Assembly: GCA_029554865.1 (NCBI GenBank)
Contig: JAKPUX010000254.1
Span: 1-37,451, forward strand
DNA from: a bacterium
Lineage (GTDB): Bacteria; Zhuqueibacterota; Zhuqueibacteria; Residuimicrobiales; Residuimicrobiaceae
Reading direction: 5' to 3'
DNA: 37,451 bases
Part shown: one piece after another, positions 9,361 through 17,154 of the stretch
Layout of the letters: the number at the start of each line of letters is the position of its first letter
How positions within the stretch are numbered: the first letter of the stretch is position 1
Notes under the pieces: model-generated
What the model was told of the DNA's origin: nothing
The model's database searches: none
The model's input: the letters and a program-made list of their open reading frames with translations, nothing else
Program-made: the position numbers and the translations under genes

Positions 9361-10422
9361 TCACACTTGTTGTGACACAGTATCAGATTCTGTCCGCACA
9401 TGAAAGGCCTGGCGGGAGCCGCAGCTCTCGCGGACGATGAGTTCGGCCTCCAGTTCACGATGGAAATCGCCATTCTCCCTGCCCTCGATGCGCTTGAGCA
9501 GGCGGGTGACGGCCATTCTCCCCATCGCGGCGATGGGCTGACGCATAGTGGTGAGGCCGACGAACTTGGCGAATTCGATGTCATCAAAGCCCACCAGGGC
9601 CAGATCCTGGGGGATCCGCACCCCGGCCTCCTTGGCCGCGCGCATCACGCCGAGGCACTGGACGTCGCTGGCGACGAAGAGGGCGCCGGGCAGGGGGTGG
9701 CTCTGGGCGATCAGACGCTGCATCGCCGCATAGCCGGCCGCCTCGTTAAAGCCGTGCTCGCCGGCCTTGGCGTCACAGATGACCAGATCGCGGTCATCGA
9801 AATCCAGCCCGTGCATCTCGAGGGCCAGGCGGAAGCCCTCGAGGCGCAGCTTCGCCGGGTAGCTGGAAAGGTGGCCGTTGATCATACCGATGCGGCGGTG
9901 CCCCAGACCGATGAGATGGCTGGCGGCGGCAAAGGCCCCCTCCCGGTTCGCGATTGCGACCGAATCAAGGGCCTGGTGCATATGGTCGATGAGGACCACA
10001 GGCAGACCGGCGGCGATAAATTTCTCCGCATAGCCATCCATGACGCCGAGGGAAATGATCAGAACCCCGTCGCAGCGGCGTTCGCTGAGAACGCGGTCGA
10101 TGGTGCGATCACGGCGGTTCATGCGGTCCACGCTGAAGAGGATGAGATCGTAATGGGAACGGGAGAGGGCGCGCTGGACGCTTTTGAGGAGTTCGACGTA
10201 GAAATAGTTGGTGAAAAAGGGGACGACGCTGGCGATGGTGTTGGTTTTTTTGCGGGCGAGACTCTGCGCGAGGGCATGGGGCTGATAGTGGAGTTCGTTG
10301 GCGATGGCGAGGATGCGGGCTTTGGTGCCGACATTGATGTGGGGGCTGTTGTTGATGGCGCGGGAGACCGTGCCGATCCCCACGCCAGCTTTTTTAGCCA
10401 CATCATAGATGGTTGCTGCCAA
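9361..10422 (-). CDS. LacI-family transcriptional regulator
   Basis: 353-aa DNA-binding regulator. The N-terminal LacI helix-turn-helix is clear (TIYDVAKKAGVGIGTVSRAI) and is followed by a periplasmic-binding-protein-like effector domain (VVPFFTNYFYVELLKSVQRA ... LVGFDDIEFAKFVGLTTMRQ). The start is placed at TTG 10422: GGAG sits six bases upstream and the protein then begins four residues before the TIYDVA motif, as is normal for the family. A more upstream TTG (10485) would add 21 atypical residues and has no ribosome site. The gene heads the operon containing the TonB receptor. A palindromic operator and sigma70-like promoter lie upstream, so it probably represses its own operon and is released by a sugar-derived ligand. 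The specific effector cannot be read from the sequence. Confidence 0.94.
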   Translation of the reverse strand: MAATIYDVAKKAGVGIGTVSRAINNSPHINVGTKARILAIANELHYQPHALAQSLARKKTNTIASVVPFFTNYFYVELLKSVQRALSRSHYDLILFSVDRMNRRDRTIDRVLSERRCDGVLIISLGVMDGYAEKFIAAGLPVVLIDHMHQALDSVAIANREGAFAAASHLIGLGHRRIGMINGHLSSYPAKLRLEGFRLALEMHGLDFDDRDLVICDAKAGEHGFNEAAGYAAMQRLIAQSHPLPGALFVASDVQCLGVMRAAKEAGVRIPQDLALVGFDDIEFAKFVGLTTMRQPIAAMGRMAVTRLLKRIEGRENGDFHRELEAELIVRESCGSRQAFHVRTESDTVSQQV

Positions 10423-10496
10423 ACCGCTCTCCGGCCGGTTGCTCCCTGCGCTGCTAAAAAGCCCTTCCCCGCTCGGCCCCTGCAAGGGCCGCTTCA

Positions 10497-10508
10497 GGAA
10501 GCGCTTCC
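10497..10508. promoter_or_regulatory. Palindromic LacI-type operator GGAAGCGCTTCC
   Basis: A perfect 12-bp palindrome centred on CG, as in LacI-family operators. It lies about 10-20 bp downstream of the predicted transcription start of the LacI-family gene. Position and symmetry suggest autorepression by a roadblock. Binding by this particular regulator is inferred. Confidence 0.75.
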
Positions 10509-10523
10509 AAAATATTTACAATC

Positions 10524-10552
10524 ATTTTACTAAATAAAGAACTTATTGTCAA
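10524..10552 (-). promoter_or_regulatory. Sigma70-like promoter of the lacI-family/TonB-receptor operon
   Basis: On the minus strand, TTGACA (10552-10547) is separated by exactly 17 bp from TAAAAT (10529-10524). The leader to the TTG start would be about 95 nt and contains the palindromic operator. Confidence 0.72.
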
Positions 10553-10580
10553 GGACTTTTTGGCGGCTCACAGTTATCTC

Positions 10581-10609
10581 TTGATTAACCCGAGAAAAAC
10601 CGGTATATT
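10581..10609 (+). promoter_or_regulatory. Sigma70-like promoter of the two-component operon (leaderless start)
   Basis: TTGATT (10581-10586), a 17-bp spacer and TATATT (10604-10609). The ATG of the kinase at 10617 lies eight bases after the -10 element, right where transcription should begin, and there is no Shine-Dalgarno site. A leaderless mRNA is the simplest reading. Confidence 0.6.
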
Positions 10610-10616
10610 GCCCATC

Positions 10617-12455
10617 ATGCCCAGCCTGAGATTCAAAATAGGCGCCGGCTACTACACCCTGGTGGCCATCATCGTCGTGCTCAGCATCTTCGCCTTTGTC
10701 AGCTTTTTCCGCGTCAACCGGGCGATCACGCCGATCCTGAAAAAACACACCCCCACGGCTATCGCCAGCCAGCGCATGCTCAAGGCCCTCGACGAACAGA
10801 TCCAGGACCAGATCCTGATGCTGCGCGGCGACACTGAACTCGCCTACGTCAGCTACCAGCGCAGCCGCGACCGCTTCCTCAACTGGTACCAGCACGCCCT
10901 CGCCGCCGATCTGCCCCAGCCTGAAAAGGCCATACTGGACAGCATTATCTACACCTACAAGGCCTATCTGACCAACTCCGAGGCCTTTTATACCCTTTGT
11001 AAAAAAAACAGCCCTCTTTCCCGCCCCTTTCACATGGAGAGCATCGTGCCGGTCGAACAGCGGCTGCGAAGCCAGTGCCTCCACCTCATCGAGGTCACCC
11101 AGGCTCTGACCACCAGCACCGTGGAGCTGGCCCGGGACGCCATGAACCGGAGCATCGTCCTCATCGCCGTGGCCGCCCTGCTCTCGATCTTTTTCGCCTT
11201 CTGGTCCAACGCCCAGGTCTCGCGCAACGTCATCAGGCCGGCCTCGGCGCTGGCGCGCACCATCCGACTCATCAGCCGCGGCCAGCTCAACCAAAAGATC
11301 GACATCACCACCAACGACGAATTCGCCGAACTCTCGAGCGAATTCAACAAGATGACCGAACGGCTGCGCACCTATGAAGAGATGGATATCCATCAGCTCA
11401 TTGCGGAAAAGGTCAAGTCCGAAACCATCGTCGCCAGCATCGATGAGCCCCTCATCGTCACCGACGCGGGGCATAAGGTCGTGCTCATGAATCTTGCCGC
11501 CGCACAGATGCTCGGCAGCCCGACCAACAATCTCGAGGGCAAACCGGTCGAGAAGGTGGTCGCCGACCGCAAGCTCCGCCGCCTGCTCATGGCCAGCGCA
11601 ACCCAGCTGCGCGAGACCGCACACAGCGACTTTCTGCTCAAGATCGAAAACAGCGGCAGCACCACCTATTACCGCCCTCGTCAGACCACCATCGTCGATG
11701 AAACCGGCCAGAATCAGGGCATCGTCACCCTCTTTGAAGACGTCACCCGCTTCAAGGATCTCGAACGCCTCAAGACCGAATTCATCGCCACGGTCTCACA
11801 CGAATTCCGCACCCCATTGACCTCGATCAACATGTCCATCGACATTCTCAGCCAACAGCTGCTCGGCCCGGTTTCAGCCCGGCAAGCCGAACTGCTCAGC
11901 AACGCCAAAGAGGACTGCGGCCGGCTCACCAAGCTGGTGCGCGAGCTTCTCGACCTTTCGCGCCTCGAGGCCGGCCACCACCAGATGAAAATGGTCCCCC
12001 TCAGCCTTGAAATAATCGTCCAGGAGGCCCTCGGCCCCCTGCGCCTGCCCTTCCTTGAGAAGGAGATCCGTCTCTCCAGCGAGCTGGCCGGGTTGCCGCC
12101 CTTTCTGGGCGATCCCCAGCAGTTGAGCTATGTTCTGACCAACCTGCTCAGCAACGCCCTGCGCCATACCCCCCGGGGGGGCGAGGTCTGCATCAGCGCC
12201 ACAGCGGGGACGGAGGAGCTGCGGGTGGCGGTCGCCGATACCGGCGCGGGCATCCCCGCGGAGGCGCGCGAAACCATCTTTGAAAAGTTCGTCCAGGTCA
12301 GGAAAGAGAGCGAAACCACACCGGGCAGCGTCGGCCTGGGCCTGGCCATCGCCAGACAGGTGGTGCAGGCCCATGGGGGGCGCATCTGGGTGGAGAGCGA
12401 ACCCGGCCGGGGCAGCACCTTTTACTTCACACTTCCCTTGACGAGGAGCCTATGA
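10617..12455 (+). CDS. Membrane sensor histidine kinase (HAMP-PAS-HisKA-HATPase)
   Basis: 612-aa sensor kinase that would autophosphorylate and pass phosphate to the NtrC-type regulator encoded directly downstream. Domains in order: membrane helix about 10-31; a helical periplasmic region about 32-178; second helix about 180-200; HAMP about 201-255 (RPASALARTIRLISRGQLN); PAS about 265-370; HisKA with phospho-acceptor His395 in VSHEFRTPL; and HATPase about 490-612 with N-box NLLSNALRHTP, G1 VADTGAGIP and G2 GSVGLGLAIARQVVQAHGG. All catalytic boxes are intact. The start ATG 10617 gives a typical short cytoplasmic N-terminus. Its stop overlaps the next gene's start as ATGA, indicating translational coupling. 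The stimulus is unknown; the periplasmic part looks like a four-helix-bundle type rather than a small-molecule Cache domain. Confidence 0.94.
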   Translation: MPSLRFKIGAGYYTLVAIIVVLSIFAFVSFFRVNRAITPILKKHTPTAIASQRMLKALDEQIQDQILMLRGDTELAYVSYQRSRDRFLNWYQHALAADLPQPEKAILDSIIYTYKAYLTNSEAFYTLCKKNSPLSRPFHMESIVPVEQRLRSQCLHLIEVTQALTTSTVELARDAMNRSIVLIAVAALLSIFFAFWSNAQVSRNVIRPASALARTIRLISRGQLNQKIDITTNDEFAELSSEFNKMTERLRTYEEMDIHQLIAEKVKSETIVASIDEPLIVTDAGHKVVLMNLAAAQMLGSPTNNLEGKPVEKVVADRKLRRLLMASATQLRETAHSDFLLKIENSGSTTYYRPRQTTIVDETGQNQGIVTLFEDVTRFKDLERLKTEFIATVSHEFRTPLTSINMSIDILSQQLLGPVSARQAELLSNAKEDCGRLTKLVRELLDLSRLEAGHHQMKMVPLSLEIIVQEALGPLRLPFLEKEIRLSSELAGLPPFLGDPQQLSYVLTNLLSNALRHTPRGGEVCISATAGTEELRVAVADTGAGIPAEARETIFEKFVQVRKESETTPGSVGLGLAIARQVVQAHGGRIWVESEPGRGSTFYFTLPLTRSL

Positions 12456-13783
12456 GCACGCCGTCGGCAGCGCGGGTCCTGGTCGTCGATGACGAACTGC
12501 ACATCCTCAAGACCATCGGCATCTGCCTGGAATCGATCGGTTTTACCACCATCCTCACCCCGCGGCCCCAGGAAGCCCTCGAGGTCGCCCGCCGGGAGAG
12601 GTTCGATCTGGCTTTCATCGACCTGCGCATGCAGCCCTATGACGGCATGGAGATGCTCGAACGACTGCACGCAATCGATGCGGACCTGACGGTGGTAATT
12701 ATCACCGCCCATGGCTCCATCGACAGCGCGGTCGAGGCGGTTAAAAAGGGGGCCTATCACTACCTGCAAAAACCCTTCGACCTCAAGGAGCTGCAGATCA
12801 CCGCTCAGAAGGCCTGGGAACATCATCAGCTCACCAGCGTGGTACGCGATCTGCGTGAGCGGGTCATCCAGCAGCCCGATACCGGCGAATTCATCACCCG
12901 CAATCAGGAGATGCTCGCCCTCCTCGACCTCGCCGGCCGCATCGCCGACAGCAACATCAGCGTCCTGATCGAGGGGGAGAGCGGCACCGGCAAGGAGCTG
13001 ATCGCCCATTTCATCCACAACCACAGCGCCCGTGAGGCCAAGCCCTTCGTCAAGATCAACTGCGCAGCCCTCCCCGAGGAACTGCTCGAAAGCGAACTGT
13101 TCGGCCATATCAAGGGGGCCTTCACCGGCGCGACCCGCGACCGCCAGGGGCGCTTCGAAATCGCCGACGGGGGCACCATTTTTCTCGACGAGGTGGCGGA
13201 GATCTCCCCCTCGATCCAGGCCAAGCTGCTGCGGGTGATCCAGAGCAGGGAGTTCGAACGGGTCGGGGAGAGCGTGACGCGCAAGGTGGATGTGCGCATC
13301 ATCGCCGCCACCAACCGCGACCTCGACGAGGCCCTGCGCGAGGGCTCCTTCCGCGACGATCTTTTCTACCGCCTCAATGCCGTGCGTCTCAAGGCGACCG
13401 CCCTCCGCCAGCGGCCGGAGGACATCCCCCTGCTGGTGCACCATTTCATCGTCAAGTTCGCCAAGGAGGCGCCGCCCGGGATTTCTATCGAGGCGATGAA
13501 GGCCCTGCGCCTCTGCCGCTGGTTCGGCAATGTCCGCGAGCTGGAGAACGTCATGGAGCGGGCCGTGCTGCTGGCGGAGGGGGGGACGATCGAGCCGGCC
13601 CATCTGCCCGAGGAGGTGCGGCGCGTCTCGGAGAGCCCGGTCTATGCCCTCACCCTTGAGGAGGTGGAGAAGCGCCATATCATTCAGGTGCTGGAGCACG
13701 CCCAGGACTATGACGAGGCGGCGCGCATCCTCGGGATCGATCCCGCCACCCTCTGGCGCAAACGCAAGAAATACCAGCTCTGA
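12452..13783 (+). CDS. NtrC-family sigma54-dependent response regulator
   Basis: 443-aa transcriptional activator paired with the preceding kinase. The receiver domain occupies about 7-120 with acidic pocket D13/D14, phospho-acceptor D57 (AFIDLRM) and the conserved Lys in LQKPFD. An AAA+ domain at about 150-385 carries Walker A GESGTGKE and an intact GAFTGA loop (about 222-227) that contacts sigma54, then TIFLDEVAEI. A Fis-type helix-turn-helix follows at about 405-443 (AARILGIDPATLWRKRKKYQ). The intact GAFTGA means it should activate sigma54 promoters. The next transcription unit, the STAS/TonB operon, begins 246 bp downstream and carries palindromes and a degenerate -24/-12-like sequence (TGGCATAATAATTGAT at 13960), so it is a candidate target, but its -12 element lacks the usual GC. 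Confidence 0.95.
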   Translation: MSTPSAARVLVVDDELHILKTIGICLESIGFTTILTPRPQEALEVARRERFDLAFIDLRMQPYDGMEMLERLHAIDADLTVVIITAHGSIDSAVEAVKKGAYHYLQKPFDLKELQITAQKAWEHHQLTSVVRDLRERVIQQPDTGEFITRNQEMLALLDLAGRIADSNISVLIEGESGTGKELIAHFIHNHSAREAKPFVKINCAALPEELLESELFGHIKGAFTGATRDRQGRFEIADGGTIFLDEVAEISPSIQAKLLRVIQSREFERVGESVTRKVDVRIIAATNRDLDEALREGSFRDDLFYRLNAVRLKATALRQRPEDIPLLVHHFIVKFAKEAPPGISIEAMKALRLCRWFGNVRELENVMERAVLLAEGGTIEPAHLPEEVRRVSESPVYALTLEEVEKRHIIQVLEHAQDYDEAARILGIDPATLWRKRKKYQL

Positions 13784-13871
13784 TACCCCGTCATGCATTT
13801 TTCAATTGTCCACCATCGGATTGATATTCAATCGCTTAAGCGCGTTTTCCAGGCCTTGTTGCCACCAGGGG

Positions 13872-13886
13872 ATTGCATTTTGCAAT
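13872..13886. promoter_or_regulatory. Palindrome ATTGCA-TTT-TGCAAT upstream of the STAS/TonB operon
   Basis: A perfect 6-bp inverted repeat with a 3-bp centre. The string TTGCATTTTG recurs at 13952-13961. It is a candidate activator-binding site, possibly for the adjacent NtrC-type regulator. The assignment is speculative. Confidence 0.4.
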
Positions 13887-13936
13887 GAAACGGCGGGAGC
13901 CGGGCGCAGGACCGGCTGGTGATGAGTTGTTTTTTA

Positions 13937-13956
13937 TGCAAAAATTATTCTTTGCA
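13937..13956. promoter_or_regulatory. Inverted repeat TGCAAA...TTTGCA overlapping the -35 region
   Basis: TGCAAA (13937-13942) and TTTGCA (13951-13956) are separated by 8 bp and overlap the predicted -35 element. It uses the same half-site as the palindrome at 13872, which supports a common regulator. Confidence 0.4.
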
Positions 13957-13980
13957 TTTTGGCATAATAATTGATATAAT
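13952..13980 (+). promoter_or_regulatory. Sigma70-like promoter of the STAS-exbB-exbD-exbD-tonB operon
   Basis: TTGCAT (13952-13957), a 17-bp spacer and a perfect TATAAT (13975-13980). A TGGCA-N6-TTGAT sequence (13960-13975) within it resembles a sigma54 -24/-12 site with GA in place of GC, so a sigma54 reading is a weaker alternative. Confidence 0.6.
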
Positions 13981-14029
13981 AGCAGCAGTGATTTTATGCA
14001 GGGGTGATCGTCCGTGAGGAGGTTTTGAC

Positions 14030-14395
14030 GTGGCAGTCCGGGTCATGACCATGAATAATCTTGACATTGCCATTGTGAGCGTGCGCGGCTCCCTGGTGGG
14101 CGGAGAGGAGAGCGACGAGCTGAAATTGACGGTCGCGGATCTCTTCGAACAGGGCAACCGCAAGCTCATCATCGACCTGAGCGGCGCCACCTACTGCAAC
14201 AGTCTGGGCATCGGCACACTCGTGGGGTTGCATACCATGTACACGCGCGGCATGGGCCAGATCAAATTGTGCGAAATGGGCAAGGGCATCCAGAACCTCT
14301 TTGTCATCACCAAGCTCATCAGCGTCTTTGATGTGGAAGACAGCCGGGATGAAGCCATCGCCAGTTTCCGAACCCGGGAATCCGTTCACCACTAA
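14030..14395 (+). CDS. STAS-domain anti-sigma-factor antagonist-like protein
   Basis: 121-aa single-domain protein of the STAS (SpoIIAA/RsbV-like) family. Such proteins bind anti-sigma factors or other partners when a conserved Ser is unphosphorylated. The phosphorylatable serine motif is visible as YCNSLGIGTLVGLH after the strand KLIIDLSGA. The start is GTG 14030, with GAGGAGG well spaced upstream; ATGs at 14045 and 14051 are possible but lack this site. It is the first gene of the operon that continues, 35 bp later, into exbB. No anti-sigma kinase (RsbW-like) gene is in the window, so its partner is unknown. The family call is strong; involvement in TonB-complex control is inferred from position only. 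Confidence 0.88.
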   Translation: MAVRVMTMNNLDIAIVSVRGSLVGGEESDELKLTVADLFEQGNRKLIIDLSGATYCNSLGIGTLVGLHTMYTRGMGQIKLCEMGKGIQNLFVITKLISVFDVEDSRDEAIASFRTRESVHH

Positions 14396-14430
14396 TCCAC
14401 TATCATCATCACAAGTAAGGAGAAAGCACC

Positions 14431-15156
14431 ATGAAACAAGGTCTCTTCATCACCATCGTCATGGTCGTGGCGTTCGCCATCGCTCTGGTCATTTTCCAGT
14501 TTCTGCCCGACTACATCAAGGCTGGTGGTATCCTCGTTCCCATCCTGATCATGATGATCCTCATGCTTCTGACCTTCATCATCGAGCGTCTGTTCGCCCT
14601 CAACAAGGCCAAAGGCAAAGGCTCCCTGACCGCCTTTTACCGCAAGGTCCAGCAGGAGATCAAAGCCGGCAACATCGATGCCGCCATCTCCGCCTGTGAC
14701 AAACAGCGCGGCACCTCCGCCAGCGTCCTGCGCGCCGGCCTGGAAAAGTACAAGCTCCTCAAGGCCTCCGGCAGCCATTTGAGCGCCAAGGAGACCATGG
14801 ATGAAATGCAGCATTCGATCGAAGAGTCGATGATGCTGGAAGTGCCCCTCCTTGAGAGGAACCTGGTGGGTATTTCGACCCTGGCCTCCATCGGCGTGCT
14901 CGTCGGTCTGCTCGGCACCACCCTTGGCATGATCAAGGCCTTCAAAGCCCTGGCCAAGTCGGGCGCCCCGGATGCCATCGCCCTGTCGCTGGGTATCTCC
15001 GAAGCCCTGATCAACACCGCCGGCGGCCTTATCACCGCTATCCTGGGCATCGTCGCCTTCAACTATTTCAGCACCCGCATCGACAACTTTACCTACATGA
15101 TCGACGAAGCCACCTACTCGATGGTCACCACGCTCTCCGAGAAAGAGATTAAATAA
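14431..15156 (+). CDS. exbB: ExbB/TolQ/MotA-family proton channel subunit
   Basis: 241-aa inner-membrane protein that with ExbD forms the proton-driven motor energising TonB. Four hydrophobic segments are visible: about 6-24, 30-50, 148-170 (STLASIGVLVGLLGTTLGMI) and 193-215 (INTAGGLITAILGIVAFNYF). The last two form the conserved MotA/TolQ/ExbB channel region. A cytoplasmic loop lies between segments two and three, and ERNLVGISTLASIG is typical of the family. A strong AAGGAG precedes the ATG. Two exbD genes and tonB follow, so ExbB rather than TolQ is the likely role, serving the two TonB receptors in this window. Confidence 0.95.
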   Translation: MKQGLFITIVMVVAFAIALVIFQFLPDYIKAGGILVPILIMMILMLLTFIIERLFALNKAKGKGSLTAFYRKVQQEIKAGNIDAAISACDKQRGTSASVLRAGLEKYKLLKASGSHLSAKETMDEMQHSIEESMMLEVPLLERNLVGISTLASIGVLVGLLGTTLGMIKAFKALAKSGAPDAIALSLGISEALINTAGGLITAILGIVAFNYFSTRIDNFTYMIDEATYSMVTTLSEKEIK

Positions 15157-15175
15157 CCTGACGAGGTAAACAGCC

Positions 15176-15640
15176 ATGCAGCATAAAAAAGGGCGCAGTA
15201 ATATCAAGATCGACATGACGCCCATGGTGGACATTATGATGCTGTTGTTGACCTTCTTCATGTTGACGACACGCTTCAAACCACCCTCAGAGGCCGAGGT
15301 TCTCCTCCCTTCGTCGCACTCGCAGTTCAAGCTGCCCGAATCGGATGTGATGACCATCACGGTGACCAAGGATGATCGCTATTTTCTCGGACTGGACTCG
15401 CAGACGCTACGCGGCCGGCTTTTCGGCGAAGAATACGCCCTCAAGTCCGGCATCGAGCTCGAGAACAAGCAGATGCTGGCCGATCTCCTCATTCAGGCCC
15501 GCATCGCCAATCCCAAATTGCGCACCGTGATCAAGGCTGACAAGGAAGCTCCCTTTGGGCCGATCGAGGATGTGATGAACATCCTGCAGAAGGTAAAAAT
15601 CACGCGCTTTAACCTTGTAACGGAACTCGAGAAAATATAA
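15176..15640 (+). CDS. exbD: ExbD-family biopolymer transport protein (first copy)
   Basis: 154-aa ExbD/TolR protein: short cytoplasmic N-terminus, one transmembrane helix with the proton-carrying aspartate (Asp19 in DMTPMVDIMMLLLTFFM) and a periplasmic domain. It differs from the second copy in the periplasmic part, which carries about 30 extra residues around YFLGLDSQTLRGRLFGEEYA. Tandem exbD pairs between exbB and tonB are common in FCB bacteria. It lies 19 bp after exbB and 12 bp before the second exbD. Confidence 0.94.
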   Translation: MQHKKGRSNIKIDMTPMVDIMMLLLTFFMLTTRFKPPSEAEVLLPSSHSQFKLPESDVMTITVTKDDRYFLGLDSQTLRGRLFGEEYALKSGIELENKQMLADLLIQARIANPKLRTVIKADKEAPFGPIEDVMNILQKVKITRFNLVTELEKI

Positions 15641-15652
15641 TGGAGTTAAAGT

Positions 15653-16147
15653 ATGGCAGGAGCTGATGTTGTCGCCCCCAAAGCACCAAAAGGCAAGGGC
15701 GGCAAGAAGCATAAAAAGCGCGTAAGTGTCTTTATTGACATGACCCCGATGGTGGACATCATGATGCTCTTGATCACTTTCTTCATGCTCACCACAGTCT
15801 TCAATACGCCGCAGACGATGGAGATCAACCTCCCCCCTGACTCCGATGTCAAGGTTGAGGTGGCCGAAACCAGTCTGCTGACCATACGCGCCACCGCCGA
15901 TGGCTCCATTTATGTCAATATGGGAATGGAGACACCGCAAAGGATCCAATTTAATGAATTGCGTCCCCTCCTGGTCGACCGCAGCAAGTCCAACCCCAAG
16001 CTGGTCTGTCTGATCAAGGTGGAACGTACCGGAACCTATGAATTGATGGTCAATATCATGGACGAACTGAACCTGGCCAACATCACCCGGTTCTCGATTG
16101 CCCCGTTCAAGGAAATTGACGGTCAGCTTGTCGCCCAGGCGATTTAA
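15653..16147 (+). CDS. exbD: ExbD-family biopolymer transport protein (second copy)
   Basis: 164-aa ExbD paralogue with a longer, Lys/Pro-rich cytoplasmic N-terminus (APKGKGGKKHKKR), a membrane helix bearing Asp35 in FIDMTPMVDIMMLLITFFM, and a periplasmic domain. The near-identical membrane segments (TPMVDIMMLL) and divergent periplasmic domains of the two ExbDs suggest a heterodimer in the motor; this is inference. GGAG lies shortly upstream of the ATG. Confidence 0.94.
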   Translation: MAGADVVAPKAPKGKGGKKHKKRVSVFIDMTPMVDIMMLLITFFMLTTVFNTPQTMEINLPPDSDVKVEVAETSLLTIRATADGSIYVNMGMETPQRIQFNELRPLLVDRSKSNPKLVCLIKVERTGTYELMVNIMDELNLANITRFSIAPFKEIDGQLVAQAI

Positions 16148-16170
16148 CTTCCTAACATAAGGAGAGTATC

Positions 16171-16914
16171 ATGACTGAACTTGCGCAAAAGGCAAGACTC
16201 CTCTATGGGGCGATTGAGCTCAAGGAAGTCAAGCAGAAATACATGATCTACGGGCTGATCATCGCCTCGGTGATTCTGTTCATCGGACTCGGCATCTATT
16301 ATGCCACGACCCTGCTTGGCAAGGAAGAGGCCCCGGTCCGGACTGTACGCATCCTCAAGTACAGCGAACTGGGTCCGCCCCCCTCGATCCAGGGCGCCAG
16401 CGCCGCGGTCGCCCCGTCGGTCTCGGCGGCTGCCCCCACCGCCAAGCCGAGCGTCGGCATCCCCGTCCCGGTTCCCGACGCGGATGTGAGCCCCGAGCAA
16501 TCCTTCGCCTCCCAGACGGAAATGAGTGCGGTCTCCGGCCCGGTCGGTGAAGGCGCCGGAACGGGCGCCGGTCAGGTGATCGAGCAGGACGTCCAGGTCG
16601 AAAACATCGACGAGGAGGAGGCTCCGCCCCCCGACTTCGTCCCCTTTGAGAAGGAACCCCAGGTGATCAAACGCATCGAGCCGGTCTATCCGGAACTCGC
16701 GCGCAAGGCCGGCCTCGAAGGCACGGTCTGGGTCAAACTGTGGGTCGACAAAGAGGGCAAGGTCAAGGATGTGGTCATCCTCAAGAGCGCTTCTGAGATC
16801 TTTAACCAGCCGGCCATCGACGCGGCCAAGCAGTGGATTTTCACCCCCGCGATGATGAAAACCGGCCCGGTCTCGGTCTGGATTTCGCTCTCGTTCAACT
16901 TCAAGCTCAATTAA
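16171..16914 (+). CDS. tonB: TonB-family energy transducer
   Basis: 247-aa periplasm-spanning protein that couples the ExbBD motor to outer-membrane receptors. A cytoplasmic N-terminus of about 24 residues precedes one membrane helix (about 25-47). An Ala/Pro-rich linker (about 65-160) follows, and then a C-terminal TonB domain (about 165-247) with the diagnostic EPVYPELARKAGLEGTVWVK and AAKQWIFTPAM. The clean AAGGAG site and spacing place it in the exb operon. It most likely serves the receptors at 6413-9325 and 28918-31587, although other receptors elsewhere in the genome are to be expected. Confidence 0.95.
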   Translation: MTELAQKARLLYGAIELKEVKQKYMIYGLIIASVILFIGLGIYYATTLLGKEEAPVRTVRILKYSELGPPPSIQGASAAVAPSVSAAAPTAKPSVGIPVPVPDADVSPEQSFASQTEMSAVSGPVGEGAGTGAGQVIEQDVQVENIDEEEAPPPDFVPFEKEPQVIKRIEPVYPELARKAGLEGTVWVKLWVDKEGKVKDVVILKSASEIFNQPAIDAAKQWIFTPAMMKTGPVSVWISLSFNFKLN

Positions 16915-16929
16915 AGCATCCCGGTGACG

Positions 16930-17154
16930 ATGAATCTCGATCCTGGTAAAATCTTCGCCTACGCCATTGCCGGCATTACCTTTTGTGCCGGCATGGCGCT
17001 CGTCACCGGAATGCTGCGCTTTCAGGTGCCCAATCAGGTGAGCAACATCTTCGGCACGGTGCTGATCCTGATGAGTCTATACCGTTTTCTCGTCACCTAT
17101 CTCAAACCCAAGCCCTCAAAGTACAGGAGACAAACCAATGTGGACGAAGAGTAA
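16930..17154 (+). CDS. Small two-helix membrane protein of unknown function
   Basis: A 74-aa protein if started at ATG 16930; an in-frame GTG at 16924 would add two residues. Two hydrophobic helices (IFAYAIAGITFCAGMALVTG and NIFGTVLILMSLYRFLV) are followed by a basic tail (KPKPSKYRRQ). It lies 15 bp after tonB and its 3' end overlaps the PstS-like gene by 17 bp, indicating translational coupling. Small hydrophobic proteins at this position may be accessory parts of the TonB complex. I do not recognise a named family. Confidence 0.75.
   Translation: MNLDPGKIFAYAIAGITFCAGMALVTGMLRFQVPNQVSNIFGTVLILMSLYRFLVTYLKPKPSKYRRQTNVDEE

Noticed and set aside
6470..9403. A 977-codon open frame on the plus strand opposite the first TonB receptor
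   Set aside because: Its product is low-complexity, with no domain; it is a GC-rich antisense shadow of a clear receptor gene.
10423..10485. Longer LacI-family protein from TTG 10485
   Set aside because: It adds 21 residues foreign to the family and lacks a ribosome site, whereas TTG 10422 has GGAG and a normal N-terminus.
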